A DNA stretch of 64,000 nucleotides from Clostridia bacterium (GCA_009929615.1 SAAB01000002.1:59498-123497), one strand, 5' to 3'. Counted from the first letter of the stretch, positions 7,659 through 17,423 are shown. Notes: generated by a model from the letters alone, not told the origin. Made by a program: numbers and translations.

Positions 7659-8762
7659 GTGACTAAAATTGATATTATTTCTGGATTTCTGGGTGCAGGA
7701 AAAACAACTTTAATAAAAAAACTGCTCTCTGAAGCTTTTCAGAGTGAGAAAGTTGTGCTCATCGAGAATGAGTTTGGAGAAATTGGCATTGACGGTGGCT
7801 TTTTAAAAGAGGCCGGCGTCGAGATTACAGAGATGAACTCAGGATGTATCTGTTGTTCTCTTGTCGGTGATTTTGGTACAGCTCTTGAAAAAGTTATTAA
7901 TGATTATCATCCGGACAGAGTTATTATTGAACCATCCGGCGTTGGAAAATTATCTGACGTTATCCGTGCTGTTGAAGGTGTCGGAGAAAAGATAGATATT
8001 ATATTAAACAGTTATACAGCCGTTGTTGATGGACAGAAATGTAAGATGTATATGAAAAATTTTGGAGAGTTTTTCAACAACCAGGTAGAACATGCTAAAA
8101 CCATCATTTTGAGCAGAACTCAGAAGATGTCAGATGATAAATTAAAAGAGTGCCTTGCAATGCTCAAGGAACATAATCCTAAAGCAACGATTGTTACGAC
8201 GTCCTGGGATGATATTAATGGTATGAAGATTTTGAATGCTATGGAAAAAGAAAATGACTTTGTTCTTAAATTATTAGAAGAAGAGCATGAACATCATCAT
8301 CACCACGATCATGAAGAACACGAGCACCACCAGGACCATGGTGACGACTGTACTTGTGGCTGTCATGACCACGAAGAACATCATCATCATGACCATGAAG
8401 AACATGAGCATCATCATGACCATGACCACGGACCGGATTGCACCTGTGGCTGCCATGATCACGACCATGACCATCATCATGCAGATGATGTATTTATGAG
8501 TTGGGGTTGTGAAGATGCCAGGAAGTACGATAGAGCTCAGATGCAGATGACTTTGGATATGCTGTCCCATTCAGATGAATATGGCATTATTTTAAGAGCC
8601 AAAGGAATGGTTCCGGATACAGAAGGTGGCTGGATTTATTTCGACCTGGTACCAGGTGAAGTTGAACTGCGTGACGGCGAACCGGATATTACCGGACGTT
8701 TGTGCGTCATAGGTTCTGAACTAAACGAAGCTAAGCTGGCAGAATTATTCGGTGTAAACTAG
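7659..8762 (+). CDS. G3E/COG0523 (CobW-like) GTPase, putative metal chaperone, His-rich
   Basis: A 367-residue GTPase of the group that moves metals to target proteins (CobW, YjiA, ZigA relatives). The Walker A GFLGAGKT is at 9-16 and the hallmark metal-binding CxCC motif is C63-I-C65-C66. Residues about 209-276 are an extreme His/Asp/Glu region containing two copies of DCTCGCHD spaced 30 residues apart. A CobW C-terminal-like domain follows. I start at the GTG at 7659, which has GGAAAGG 11 bases upstream; the in-frame GTG at 7650 is only 2 bases from that site. The next gene, 16 bases on, is a second GTPase of the family. The metal is not known; zinc, nickel or iron are possible. Confidence 0.85.
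   Translation: MTKIDIISGFLGAGKTTLIKKLLSEAFQSEKVVLIENEFGEIGIDGGFLKEAGVEITEMNSGCICCSLVGDFGTALEKVINDYHPDRVIIEPSGVGKLSDVIRAVEGVGEKIDIILNSYTAVVDGQKCKMYMKNFGEFFNNQVEHAKTIILSRTQKMSDDKLKECLAMLKEHNPKATIVTTSWDDINGMKILNAMEKENDFVLKLLEEEHEHHHHHDHEEHEHHQDHGDDCTCGCHDHEEHHHHDHEEHEHHHDHDHGPDCTCGCHDHDHDHHHADDVFMSWGCEDARKYDRAQMQMTLDMLSHSDEYGIILRAKGMVPDTEGGWIYFDLVPGEVELRDGEPDITGRLCVIGSELNEAKLAELFGVN
8287..8486 (+). repeat. Internal His-rich coding repeat with duplicated Cys motif
   Basis: About 200 bases of CAT/CAC/GAC/GAA codons. The Cys-containing unit (CTCGCHD) recurs with a 90-base period (Cys codons at 8349 and 8439), indicating an internal duplication. It is a metal-buffering segment of the GTPase. Confidence 0.75.
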
Positions 8763-8778
8763 AACGGAGGAACAGAAG

Positions 8779-9723
8779 ATGGAGATTCCTGTTTATTTAA
8801 TTACCGGATTTCTGGAAAGTGGAAAAACAACTTTTATCCAGCAGGTGATTTTAGAAGGTAATTTTGTCGAAGATGAAAAAACATTATTGATTCTTACAGA
8901 AGAAGGCGAAACAGAGATTGAACCTGAACTTCTTAAACAATACAATGTTGATGTAGTAACGGTGGAAGACAAAGCGGATTTTACAGTAGAATTTTTGAAG
9001 AAATGCCGTAGAGACTATCGTCCACAGCAGGTTATTATTGAATATAATGGGATGTGGCCGGTCAGTGAATTTATGTCTATGAAACTTCCTTTTAATTGGG
9101 AATTGTTTCAGGTTGTATCAACGGTAGATGCTTCAAATTTCCAACTGTATATGAACAATATGCGTTCACTCATGGGAGATATTCTGAGTTGTACAGGAAT
9201 GGCTATATTTAACCGTTGTAACGAAGAAACAACAGATATTTCATATTTGATTCGTAATGTAAAGGTTTTAAACAATCAGGCAGAATTGATCTTTGAGGCT
9301 GAGAATGGTGATATTCTTGACCCGGGAGAAGATATTCTTCCGTATAATGTCAATCAGGATATTATCGAGATAAGTGATGAGAACTATGGCATCTGGTATC
9401 TTGATGCACTGGACCACGGTGAACGGTATGAGGGCAAACAGGTTGTCATTAAAGGCATGGTATTCCGCTCAGAGAAGTTTGATGATGGATATTTCGTTCC
9501 GGGACGTATGGCAATGACTTGCTGTGCAGATGATGTCACCTTTTTGGGATTTCTGTGTAAAAGCCAGTTCGCTTCCCGTTTAAAAAATAAACAATGGGTG
9601 CGAGTGACAGCAGAAGTCACTTTGGAGAATAGAGAAGAGTACCATGGCATTGGTCCGGTACTTCATGCAAAGCGTATTGAAAAAGCTTCCAAACCGGAAG
9701 AAGATATGGTTTATTTTAACTAG
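8779..9723 (+). CDS. G3E-type GTPase fused to a DUF1980-like (TIGR03943) C-terminal domain
   Basis: A 314-residue protein. The N-terminal ~180 residues resemble a CobW-type GTPase with Walker A GFLESGKT (10-17), an IIEYNGMWP segment where the family has a Walker B-like 'EpsG' motif, and NRCNEE in place of NKxD. The CxCC metal motif is absent. The C-terminal ~110 residues (about 205-314) resemble the conserved end of YcgQ/DUF1980 proteins, with GRMAMTCC (Cys248, Cys249) followed by 'FLGFLC' and a 'WVRVTAEV' strand; in Bacillus YcgQ is a zinc-linked membrane protein. This looks like a fusion that replaces the membrane part with a GTPase. It is transcribed with the His-rich GTPase. The C-terminal assignment is from memory of the motif and is moderately sure. 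Confidence 0.72.
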   Translation: MEIPVYLITGFLESGKTTFIQQVILEGNFVEDEKTLLILTEEGETEIEPELLKQYNVDVVTVEDKADFTVEFLKKCRRDYRPQQVIIEYNGMWPVSEFMSMKLPFNWELFQVVSTVDASNFQLYMNNMRSLMGDILSCTGMAIFNRCNEETTDISYLIRNVKVLNNQAELIFEAENGDILDPGEDILPYNVNQDIIEISDENYGIWYLDALDHGERYEGKQVVIKGMVFRSEKFDDGYFVPGRMAMTCCADDVTFLGFLCKSQFASRLKNKQWVRVTAEVTLENREEYHGIGPVLHAKRIEKASKPEEDMVYFN

Positions 9724-9727
9724 GTCT

Positions 9728-9783
9728 AAAAAATATTCTTTTATTCATTTGAAATTCAGGATGAATAGGAGAATATTTTTTTT
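9728..9783 (+). terminator. Long bipartite terminator before feoA
   Basis: Outer arms 9728-9739 and 9770-9781 pair, an inner TATTCAT/ATGAATA stem stacks inside, and a T-run follows. It ends the GTPase operon. Confidence 0.8.
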
Positions 9784-9809
9784 GCCGCCGTCCCCTTTTT
9801 ATAAAGTTA

Positions 9810-9838
9810 TTGACAACTAATTCCAATCACGGTAAGAT
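9810..9838 (+). promoter_or_regulatory. feoAB promoter
   Basis: TTGACA (9810-9815), a 17-base spacer and TAAGAT (9833-9838). Transcription would start near 9845, which rules out a TTG start at 9842 and supports the ATG at 9890. I see no clear Fur-type palindrome over it. Confidence 0.75.
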
Positions 9839-9889
9839 GAATTGAAGAAAATGAGAATTTATATCATTAATATAGACGGGGGAACACAT

Positions 9890-10129
9890 ATGACCTTAGC
9901 AGAAGGAATTCCGGGAACGGAATACGAAATCTCTTCTATAGAAGTAAATGAAAAAGTCGGACGGCGTTTAGAAGCACTTGGCTTAATTTATGGAACGAAG
10001 ATTGAAGTTTTAAATAGAAAAAGAAATGGTACATTGATATTTAAAGCCCGTGGGACACGACTGGCTATCGGTAAAGAAATATCGAATGGCATTTTTATAA
10101 AGGAGGGTCCAGCATGGGAAAAGAAATAA
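9890..10129 (+). CDS. feoA: Ferrous iron transport protein A
   Basis: A 79-residue SH3-like protein that assists the FeoB ferrous iron permease in the cytoplasm. The sequence has the FeoA pattern: VGRRLEALGLIYGTKIEVLNR followed by a hydrophobic strand and LAIGKEIS. The start at 9890 has a GGGGGA ribosome site. An upstream in-frame TTG at 9842 lies at the promoter and cannot be used. The 3' end overlaps feoB by 16 bases, so the two are translationally coupled. Confidence 0.9.
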   Translation: MTLAEGIPGTEYEISSIEVNEKVGRRLEALGLIYGTKIEVLNRKRNGTLIFKARGTRLAIGKEISNGIFIKEGPAWEKK

Positions 10130-12174
10130 TTAATGTAGCCTTTGCCGGTAATCCGAATTGTGGCAAGACCACACTTTTTAATGCTTATACAGGAGCACGT
10201 CTGAAAGTTGCAAACTGGCCGGGAGTAACTGTAGAAAAGAAAGAAGGCGCTTTTAAATTTCACGAATTTCAGTATAAACTGGTAGATTTGCCGGGAATAT
10301 ACAGTCTGACCTGCTATTCTACAGAAGAAATTTTATCTCGACAATATCTTCTTGAAGATGAGGTAGATGTGGTAGTAGACGTTGCGGATGCTTCAAATCT
10401 GGAGAGAAATTTATATCTGACGCTCCAATTAATCGAATTGGGGAAACCCGTTGTTTTGGCTCTGAATATGATGGATATTGTTGAGGAGCGGGGAATGGAA
10501 TTGGATATTCACCGTCTTCCGGAGATGCTGGGGGTTCCTGTAATTCCAGTCTCTGCCAGAAAGCGGACAGGTCTTGAGGTACTTATGCATGCAGTGGCTC
10601 ATCATCAGGGGAAACATAATAATGAACTTTTAGAACACCATCATGATATGATAGCTGCTCAAAGTGTTCACAGACACAATCATCACAAAGAATTTGCTAT
10701 GGTTTATTCCGATGATATTGAAGATAAAATTGATGATTTGGAAGAACGCCTTTTAGCCGCTTATCCGGAAGTGACCAATCCAAGATGGCACGCCATTAAG
10801 ATGCTTGAAAAGGATCCTGAAGTCATGAAGAATTATTCGATTCAGACAGACGATATTGTAGATAAAAGTTATGAACATGAAATCATTAATCAAAAGTATG
10901 ATTTTATTGAAGAAGTTATTGATGAAGTTTTAATGAATCGAACAAAAAAAGAAGAGAATACAGAGAAAATTGACCAGTGGATGACTCACCCAGTGTGGGG
11001 AATGCCGATTTTCTTCGGAATTATGGCTCTTGTTTTTCTTTTGACCTTTGTGGTTGGCGATTGGATTGCCGGAGGCTTTGAAATGGTTATTAGTGCCATT
11101 TCAGGAGCTATATATAACGGAATGATGGGACTTCGTTTAAGTCCGTTCCTTATATCCCTTGTCTGCGATGGTATTATTACAGGTGTTGGTGGTATTCTGA
11201 CTTTTTTACCAAATATATTTATGCTTTTCCTTGCATTAGCATTTTTAGAGGACAGCGGTTATATGTCAAGGGTTGCTTATGTTATGGATGGACTTATGGA
11301 GAAGATGGGCCTTTCTGGACGGGCCTTTATTCCGATGCTTTTAGGCTTTGGATGTACAGTTCCTGCAATTATGAGTGCTAGGACGCTTGAAGATACAAGG
11401 GACCGTTTGAGAACCATCATGGTTACTCCGTTTATGTCCTGCAGTGCAAGACTTCCAATTTATGTTCTCTTTTCTAAAATGTTCTTTGGAAGATATGCTA
11501 TGGTCGCAGCCTTTTCCATGTATGTTATCGGTTTATTTGTAGCCATTGCCATTGCACTTATCTACAGTAGAGTTGTTAAAAGAAAAGAAGAGAAGAATTG
11601 TCTCTTAATTGAGCTTCCGGAATATAAAACACCGAATGCACGAACAATTATTATTTATGTATGGGAAAAAATCAAAGACTATCTGACAAAGGCCGGAACA
11701 ACGATTTTTGTAGGTTCTGTTCTTTTATGGGTTATTATGAATTTTGGACCATCAGGAATGGTGTCGGATATCTCTGCAAGTTTTGCAGCCGGAATAGGTA
11801 AATTCCTTGTGCCGGTCCTGGCACCAGCTGGTCTTGGATTGTGGCAGATAGGAGTTGCTCTCATTTCAGGTGTAGCCGCTAAGGAACTGGTTGTTTCAAG
11901 CTGCAGTGTTCTTTTTGCCATGAATATTAATTCGGATATGGGGCTTGAAGCTTTTCATCATACATTAAATACTATGGGATTTGGAACATTGAATGCTTAT
12001 GCACTTATGGTATTCTGCCTCTTATATGTTCCATGTATGGCAACCATTGCTACAATACATAAAGAAACTGCTTCGTGGAAATGGACGATTGGGATGGTTA
12101 TTATGCAGATCCTTGTGGCATGGGGAATAGCCGTGCTTATTTTCCAAATAGGTTCCATGTTTATGGGAGGTTGA
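10114..12174 (+). CDS. feoB: Ferrous iron transport protein B
   Basis: A 686-residue GTP-dependent Fe(II) permease in the membrane. The N-terminal G domain has GNPNCGKTT (G1), the WPGVTVEKKEG switch, DLPGIYSLT (G3) and NMMD (G4). A His-rich insert lies at about 160-193, with clusters such as HHH and HRHNHH. The C-terminal half has the multiple membrane segments and both Gate motifs, including GFGCTVPAIMSART and the later GVAAKELVVSS. AAGGAGGG precedes the ATG. Its neighbours are feoA upstream and a Cys-rich mini-protein downstream. The His-rich insert may sense or collect iron; that part is inference. Confidence 0.95.
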   Translation: MGKEIINVAFAGNPNCGKTTLFNAYTGARLKVANWPGVTVEKKEGAFKFHEFQYKLVDLPGIYSLTCYSTEEILSRQYLLEDEVDVVVDVADASNLERNLYLTLQLIELGKPVVLALNMMDIVEERGMELDIHRLPEMLGVPVIPVSARKRTGLEVLMHAVAHHQGKHNNELLEHHHDMIAAQSVHRHNHHKEFAMVYSDDIEDKIDDLEERLLAAYPEVTNPRWHAIKMLEKDPEVMKNYSIQTDDIVDKSYEHEIINQKYDFIEEVIDEVLMNRTKKEENTEKIDQWMTHPVWGMPIFFGIMALVFLLTFVVGDWIAGGFEMVISAISGAIYNGMMGLRLSPFLISLVCDGIITGVGGILTFLPNIFMLFLALAFLEDSGYMSRVAYVMDGLMEKMGLSGRAFIPMLLGFGCTVPAIMSARTLEDTRDRLRTIMVTPFMSCSARLPIYVLFSKMFFGRYAMVAAFSMYVIGLFVAIAIALIYSRVVKRKEEKNCLLIELPEYKTPNARTIIIYVWEKIKDYLTKAGTTIFVGSVLLWVIMNFGPSGMVSDISASFAAGIGKFLVPVLAPAGLGLWQIGVALISGVAAKELVVSSCSVLFAMNINSDMGLEAFHHTLNTMGFGTLNAYALMVFCLLYVPCMATIATIHKETASWKWTIGMVIMQILVAWGIAVLIFQIGSMFMGG

Positions 12175-12178
12175 TGAA

Positions 12179-12331
12179 ATGGCTTTTACAATTGCTTTTA
12201 CGGCTGTCATTATTATATATGTCATATTTGTAATTTATCGCAAGATTATGCAGATTCGAGCAGGAAAATACTGCGAATGTTCCTGCGATGACTGCACAAA
12301 GCAGTGTGGTCAGAAAAAAGAGAAGAAATAA
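12179..12331 (+). CDS. FeoB-associated Cys-rich membrane protein
   Basis: A 50-residue protein starting 4 bases after feoB. It has one N-terminal membrane segment (about residues 4-20) and a cytoplasmic-looking tail with five cysteines in CECSCDDCTKQC order, then a Lys-rich end. This matches the FeoB-associated Cys-rich membrane protein family (PF12669), which often takes the place of FeoC in Clostridia. Its role in iron uptake is presumed from context: metal delivery or redox sensing. Confidence 0.85.
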   Translation: MAFTIAFTAVIIIYVIFVIYRKIMQIRAGKYCECSCDDCTKQCGQKKEKK

Positions 12332-12334
12332 CCT

Positions 12335-12369
12335 AAAAAGAGTATTGCCTTGTGTGCAATACTCTTTTT
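12335..12369 (+). terminator. Bidirectional terminator between feo operon and mutY
   Basis: A perfect 14-bp stem (12335-12348 with 12356-12369) has A-run and T-run flanks, so it can serve both the feo operon and the convergent mutY gene. Confidence 0.9.
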
Positions 12370-12372
12370 ATA

Positions 12373-13413
12373 CTATCGTAAATTATAGACTTTTCTGTGG
12401 GCAGTAGAGACAGGAAGATCAGCGATTTCATCTTCCGAATATAGATAATCATCCAGTTCGGTTCCGGAATCCGTGATTTCTCCAATATAAACGTTCATAT
12501 GCCATACACGGTGTGAAAATACATGTTTAATTTCTTTACAGTATTCGGTAAGACGTACTGGTACACCATAATTTTCATAAAAAGCTTCTTCAAAACTAAT
12601 GGGAGATTCAACTTCATATTGTACAAAAGCATAAAGATTTTCAAGAAGACCTTCCTTGTTTTTGATAAGGAGATATTTATTATCCTTTTTTAAAATAGCA
12701 GTAATATAATATAAATCGGTTTTTGAATTATTTTTTATATTTACCGGAAGGAGAGCTTCAGTGCCGGCAGCTTTAGCTTCGCAGAGAGACTGAACCGGAC
12801 AGTGTTCGCAATTGGTTTTTTTAGGTGTGCAGATAAGTGCCCCCAAATCCATCATCGCCTGGTTAAAATAAGACGGTGAGGACCCCTTAATGAGTTCATC
12901 CATAAGGATCTGATAAGCTTTTTTGGTTTTATCAAGGGCAATGTTATCCTGACGATTATAAATTCGTGAAAGGATACGAAGGGTATTACCATCAACTACC
13001 CCTTTTTCCTGAGAAAAAGCAATGCTGGATATGGCACTGGCTGTATAGGGGCCAATCCCCTTAAGCTGAATAATATCTTTGTAATGCTCCGGAAAGACAC
13101 CGTTATAGTCGTCCATAATCTGGCGGGCAGCTTCCTGCATGTTTCGCACACGTCGATAATAACCAAGCCCCTCCCAAAGCTTAAAAAGTGAATCTTCATC
13201 AACGTCTGCCAGAGATTTTATATCAGGCAGTTTTTCCAGAAAACTAATGTAATAGCTTTTTACTGTATCCACTTGTGTCTGCTGAAGCATAATCTCACTG
13301 ACCCATATGGAATAAGGGTCTGCCGTATGCCGCCATGGTAAATCCCGGCCATGAGCGAAGTACCATATACATAGATTATTTTGAAATTCTTTTATACGCA
13401 TTAAATTTGACAT
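12373..13413 (-). CDS. mutY: A/G-specific adenine DNA glycosylase
   Basis: A 346-residue base-excision repair enzyme that removes adenine opposite 8-oxoguanine. Seen in order: LPWRHTADPYSIWVSEIMLQQTQV near the N-terminus (catalytic Glu in SEIMLQQT), the helix-hairpin-helix LKGIGPYTASAI, VDGNTLRILSR with the catalytic Asp region, the [4Fe-4S] ligands C-x6-C-x2-C-x5-C (CTPKKTNCEHCPVQSLC), and a NUDIX-like C-terminal domain that reads 8-oxoG. The start could be the first ATG (13413) or the ATG at 13401; no strong ribosome site is visible for either. It is convergent with the feo operon. Confidence 0.94.
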   Translation of the reverse strand: MSNLMRIKEFQNNLCIWYFAHGRDLPWRHTADPYSIWVSEIMLQQTQVDTVKSYYISFLEKLPDIKSLADVDEDSLFKLWEGLGYYRRVRNMQEAARQIMDDYNGVFPEHYKDIIQLKGIGPYTASAISSIAFSQEKGVVDGNTLRILSRIYNRQDNIALDKTKKAYQILMDELIKGSSPSYFNQAMMDLGALICTPKKTNCEHCPVQSLCEAKAAGTEALLPVNIKNNSKTDLYYITAILKKDNKYLLIKNKEGLLENLYAFVQYEVESPISFEEAFYENYGVPVRLTEYCKEIKHVFSHRVWHMNVYIGEITDSGTELDDYLYSEDEIADLPVSTAHRKVYNLR

Positions 13414-13507
13414 AGAGCAAGTTTAACATATTTTTTTCATTATTTCATCAAGAAAATAAAGGATTTTTCTTTTTAACGGAGAATATGTAATATGAGGAGA
13501 GATATTT

Positions 13508-14518
13508 ATGAATATTCGAGAAAAACAGGAAATATGGGAAAAAGAATATTTAAGTCCCTATGCTTCTTTAAGTACGAATTCTCTCGGACGGGACAGGGAG
13601 GAACCCCAGTGTGATATTCGTCCGGTTTATCAAAGAGACAGAGATCGAATTCTTCATTCGAAATCTTTTCGAAGAATGAAGCATAAAACCCAGGTGTTTT
13701 TAGCACCGGCAGGGGATCATTATAGAACACGCCTTACACATACTCTGGAAGTTGCACAGATTGCTCGTACAGTAGCCAGAGCTTTAAGAATGAATGAAGA
13801 TCTGACAGAAGCGATTGCACTTGGTCATGATTTGGGGCATACTCCTTTTGGTCATGCAGGCGAAGCGATTCTTGATCAACTTCATCCGGATGGATTTAAA
13901 CACTATTATCAGAGTGTCCGGGTGGTGGAACTACTTGAGAAAAACTGCCACGGACTTAATTTGACAAAAGAAGTGCGTAATGGTATGATGAACCATTCTA
14001 CTTCACGAATGCCTATGACGATGGAAGGCAAGATTGTCAGATTTTCTGATAAGATTGCTTATATAAATCATGATATAGATGATGCGATTCGAGCTCATAT
14101 TATAATTGAAGAATCTCTGCCCGCAGAGTATACCCGGGTTCTCGGAAGTTCTCCAAAAGAACGACTGAACACGTTGATTCACGGGATGATTAGTGAAAGT
14201 ACGGGACAGCCTGATATACGCATGCCGGAAGAGATTGAGAAGGCTATGCTCGGCCTAAGAAACTATATGTTTGAAAGTGTATATACAAACCCGGTTGCAA
14301 AAGGTCAGGAGAAGAAAGCCCAGAATATGCTGGAGGTGTTATACCACCACTTTATGAAGGACTTTCATGAGTTGCCGGAGGAATATGTGGAACTTGTCAC
14401 AAAAGGCGGTGAAAAGATGGAATCCGTTGTATGTGATTATATTGCAGGAATGACAGATCAGTATTCGATAAAGGTTTACGAAGATTTGTATGTTCCGTTT
14501 GTATGGAAGGTGGTCTGA
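13508..14518 (+). CDS. dgt: dGTPase-like deoxynucleotide triphosphohydrolase (HD domain)
   Basis: A 336-residue HD-domain enzyme that hydrolyses dNTPs to the deoxynucleoside and triphosphate. Seen: RRMKHKTQVF, the metal-binding H...HD set (RTRLTHTLEVAQIAR and GHDLGHTPFGHAGE), a later NHSTSRM and DKIAYINHDIDDAIR with the last Asp. Length fits the short Gram-positive Dgt-like branch. It starts the dnaG-rpoD operon, and its stop codon overlaps the dnaG start (TGATG). Confidence 0.92.
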   Translation: MNIREKQEIWEKEYLSPYASLSTNSLGRDREEPQCDIRPVYQRDRDRILHSKSFRRMKHKTQVFLAPAGDHYRTRLTHTLEVAQIARTVARALRMNEDLTEAIALGHDLGHTPFGHAGEAILDQLHPDGFKHYYQSVRVVELLEKNCHGLNLTKEVRNGMMNHSTSRMPMTMEGKIVRFSDKIAYINHDIDDAIRAHIIIEESLPAEYTRVLGSSPKERLNTLIHGMISESTGQPDIRMPEEIEKAMLGLRNYMFESVYTNPVAKGQEKKAQNMLEVLYHHFMKDFHELPEEYVELVTKGGEKMESVVCDYIAGMTDQYSIKVYEDLYVPFVWKVV

Positions 14519-16287
14519 TGTTTTATTCAGATGATGTCATAGAAGAAGTCCGTGCACGTAATGACGTGGTGGATTTGATTGGAAATTACATAAAACTCAC
14601 AAAAAAGGGCAGTTCTCATTTTGGCCTGTGTCCTTTTCATAATGAAAAGTCGCCATCTTTCTCGGTGAGCCGCGACAAGCAGATGTATTATTGTTTTGGT
14701 TGTGGCGCAGGTGGGAATGTTATTACCTTCGTTATGGAATATGAGAATTATTCGTTTTTGGAAGCTGTCAAATATTTAGCAGAACGTGCCGGAATCAAAC
14801 TTCCCGAAGTGGAAGTTACAGAAGAACAGAAGCGGACTCAGAATCGCAGGCAGCAGCTTCTTGATATGAATAAGATAGCTGCCCAGTATTTTTATTATCA
14901 GTTAAAAGGAAAGAATGGCAGTCAGGCCAGGGATTACTTCGAAAAGAGGCAGCTCTCAAGTGACACTGTAGCACATTTTGGACTGGGTTATGCAAATCCC
15001 TACCGGGACGACCTGTATCAGTTTTTGAAGAAAAAAGGCTATGAAGATGGTCTTTTAAAAGATTCGGGATTGGTATCCATCGATGAGAAAAAAGGTGCTC
15101 ATGATAAATTTTGGAATCGGGTTATGTTCCCGATTATGGATGTCAATAATAAGGTTATCGGTTTTGGCGGACGGGTTTTGGGAGATGGCACTCCGAAATA
15201 TTTAAATTCCCCGGAAACGCTTCTTTTTGATAAAAGCCGCAATCTCTATGGATTAAATTTTGCCAGGACTTCCAGACAGTCTTTTATGATTATATGTGAA
15301 GGATATATGGATGTTATTGCCATGCATCAGGCCGGATTTACGAATGCTGTTGCATCACTTGGTACGGCCTTCACACTTCAACATGGTGTTTTGCTAAAAC
15401 GTTATACGGAAGAGGTCATTCTGGCTTACGATAGTGATGAGGCTGGTATCAAAGCGGCTTTACGGGCTATACCGATTCTTCGTTCAGCAGGACTTAGAAT
15501 ACGGGTTCTTCATATGACACCTTATAAGGATCCGGATGAATTTATTAAGAATCTCGGTACGGAGGCTTTTAAAGAACGCATTGAAAAGGCGGAGAACAGT
15601 TTTATGTTTGAAGTTTCCGTTCTTGAAAAATCCTACAATTTGGGAGACCCGGATGGTAAAACCAGATTCTTTAACGAAGTGGCCAAACGTCTGCTGGCTT
15701 TTAGTCAGGAGCTGGAGCGGAATAATTACATCGAAGCCGTAGCCAGACATTATGCGATTCCTTTTGATGATTTGCAAAAGCTGGTCAACCGTTATGGAAT
15801 GACAATGCCTGAACGGGAGATAGTTCGTGAGGAACGCTCTTTTTCAAGAAGGTCTGCGGACAGCCTTCAATATCCTGAAGCTTTGCTGGCTTCCCAGCAG
15901 CTGCTTCTTACATGGCTTGTGAATGATACAAGCTTGTTGAAGAAAATTAAACCATGGGTTGGATGGGAAGATTTTGTACATCCGGTTTATCAAAAAGTAT
16001 GCCAAGCAGTATATGAGTCGATAGAATCCACAGGACAGATTGTTCCGGGACAGATTATTAATTTGTTTCAGGAAAAGGAAGAACAAAAACTAGTTGCCAG
16101 TATTTTCAATTCGAATATTGCCGGTATCGAGGACAAAAATGCCAGGGAAAAAGCTTTGACAGAAACAGTGGTGAAAATCAAAAGAAACCACCTTGATGAG
16201 ATGAGTCGTCAGATTCATGACCTTGGTGAATTACAAAACATTATAAAACTTAAATCAGATTTACAGAATTTGCATATTTCTCTCTAA
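14518..16287 (+). CDS. dnaG: DNA primase
   Basis: A 589-residue primase that makes RNA primers at the replication fork. The N-terminal CHC2 zinc site is Cys38, His41, Cys59, Cys62. The primase core and TOPRIM domain follow ([17 protein letters not shown], then AYDSDEAG with the acidic metal-binding residues), and a C-terminal helicase-interaction region. I use ATG 14518, which has GGAAGGTGG just upstream and overlaps the dgt stop; the in-frame ATG at 14503 lacks a ribosome site. It is coupled to rpoD, as in the classic macromolecular synthesis operon. Confidence 0.95.
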   Translation: MFYSDDVIEEVRARNDVVDLIGNYIKLTKKGSSHFGLCPFHNEKSPSFSVSRDKQMYYCFGCGAGGNVITFVMEYENYSFLEAVKYLAERAGIKLPEVEVTEEQKRTQNRRQQLLDMNKIAAQYFYYQLKGKNGSQARDYFEKRQLSSDTVAHFGLGYANPYRDDLYQFLKKKGYEDGLLKDSGLVSIDEKKGAHDKFWNRVMFPIMDVNNKVIGFGGRVLGDGTPKYLNSPETLLFDKSRNLYGLNFARTSRQSFMIICEGYMDVIAMHQAGFTNAVASLGTAFTLQHGVLLKRYTEEVILAYDSDEAGIKAALRAIPILRSAGLRIRVLHMTPYKDPDEFIKNLGTEAFKERIEKAENSFMFEVSVLEKSYNLGDPDGKTRFFNEVAKRLLAFSQELERNNYIEAVARHYAIPFDDLQKLVNRYGMTMPEREIVREERSFSRRSADSLQYPEALLASQQLLLTWLVNDTSLLKKIKPWVGWEDFVHPVYQKVCQAVYESIESTGQIVPGQIINLFQEKEEQKLVASIFNSNIAGIEDKNAREKALTETVVKIKRNHLDEMSRQIHDLGELQNIIKLKSDLQNLHISL

Positions 16288-16325
16288 GGTGGAGAGAATA
16301 TAAACAGATTTCCAGGAGGATGACT

Positions 16326-17423
16326 ATGGGCGAAAAATTAACATTTGAAGAACGATTAACAACACTGGTAACAACCAGTAAAGATAAAAAAGGCAGTATG
16401 GCATTTCAAGAAGTCAATGACTATTTTTCGGATATTGATTTGACCGAAGAACAGATTGAACAGATTTATGATGCTATGGATAAAGCCCATGTAGATTTAT
16501 TGAAGATGGATGATGTCATCCTTCCAGAGGAGTATTTGGAAGAAGAGAAGGAAGAAATTGAAAAGATTGATTTTTCCATACCTGAAGGCGTCAGCATGGA
16601 AGACCCGGTTCGTATGTATCTGAAAGAAATCGGTAAAGTACCCCTTCTTTCAGGTGAGGAAGAGATGGAACTGGCAAAACGTATCGAAGCTGGTGATGAA
16701 GAGGCAAAAAAACGTCTTTCTGAAGCCAATCTTCGCTTGGTTGTCAGCATTGCAAAACGTTATGTAGGACGTGGGATGCAGTTTTTGGATTTGATTCAGG
16801 AGGGAAATCTTGGATTGATGAAAGCTGTAGAAAAATTTGACTATCAAAAGGGCTATAAATTCAGTACCTATGCAACCTGGTGGATACGTCAGGCTATTAC
16901 ACGTGCTATTGCTGACCAGGCCAGAACCATACGTATCCCTGTTCATATGGTAGAAACCATCAATAAACTGGTACGTACTTCCAGACAGCTTCTTCAGGAA
17001 CTCGGGAGAGAACCTACGCCGGATGAAATCGGTGAACGTATGGAACTTCCAGTGGAGAGAGTTCGTGAAATCATGAAGATTTCTCAGGAGCCTGTTTCTT
17101 TGGAAACACCTATCGGTGAAGAAGATGACAGCCACCTGGGTGATTTTATACAGGATGATCATGTGGCTGTGCCTGCAGATGCTGCAGCATTTACCATGCT
17201 TCAGGAACAATTAGAAGAGGTCCTTGCTACACTTTCAGAAAGAGAAGCCAAAGTTCTCCGTCTTCGTTTTGGATTAGATGACGGAAGGGCAAGAACTCTT
17301 GAGGAAGTTGGAAAAGAATTCAGTGTTACAAGGGAACGTATTCGTCAGATAGAGGCTAAGGCTTTGCGGAAACTCCGAGGTCGTGGACGCAGTGGCAAAT
17401 TAAGAGATTATTTGACAAACTAG
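16326..17423 (+). CDS. rpoD: Primary RNA polymerase sigma factor (sigma-A/RpoD)
   Basis: A 365-residue housekeeping sigma factor. Region 1.2 begins at [11 protein letters not shown], region 2 contains [21 protein letters not shown] and the -10 reading helix [14 protein letters not shown], region 3 follows, and region 4 ends in the -35 reading helix-turn-helix ([20 protein letters not shown]). It is short because the non-conserved N-terminal insert is missing, as usual in Firmicutes. The AGGAGG at 16314-16319 directly abuts an ATG at 16320 and lies 6 bases from the ATG at 16326, so the latter is the likely start. Confidence 0.96.
   Translation: MGEKLTFEERLTTLVTTSKDKKGSMAFQEVNDYFSDIDLTEEQIEQIYDAMDKAHVDLLKMDDVILPEEYLEEEKEEIEKIDFSIPEGVSMEDPVRMYLKEIGKVPLLSGEEEMELAKRIEAGDEEAKKRLSEANLRLVVSIAKRYVGRGMQFLDLIQEGNLGLMKAVEKFDYQKGYKFSTYATWWIRQAITRAIADQARTIRIPVHMVETINKLVRTSRQLLQELGREPTPDEIGERMELPVERVREIMKISQEPVSLETPIGEEDDSHLGDFIQDDHVAVPADAAAFTMLQEQLEEVLATLSEREAKVLRLRFGLDDGRARTLEEVGKEFSVTRERIRQIEAKALRKLRGRGRSGKLRDYLTN

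Noticed and set aside
8274..8570. Open frames on both strands with Met/Val-rich products in the His-rich region
   Set aside because: They are shadows of the CAT/GAC-rich codons of the GTPase; there is no ribosome site and no homology.
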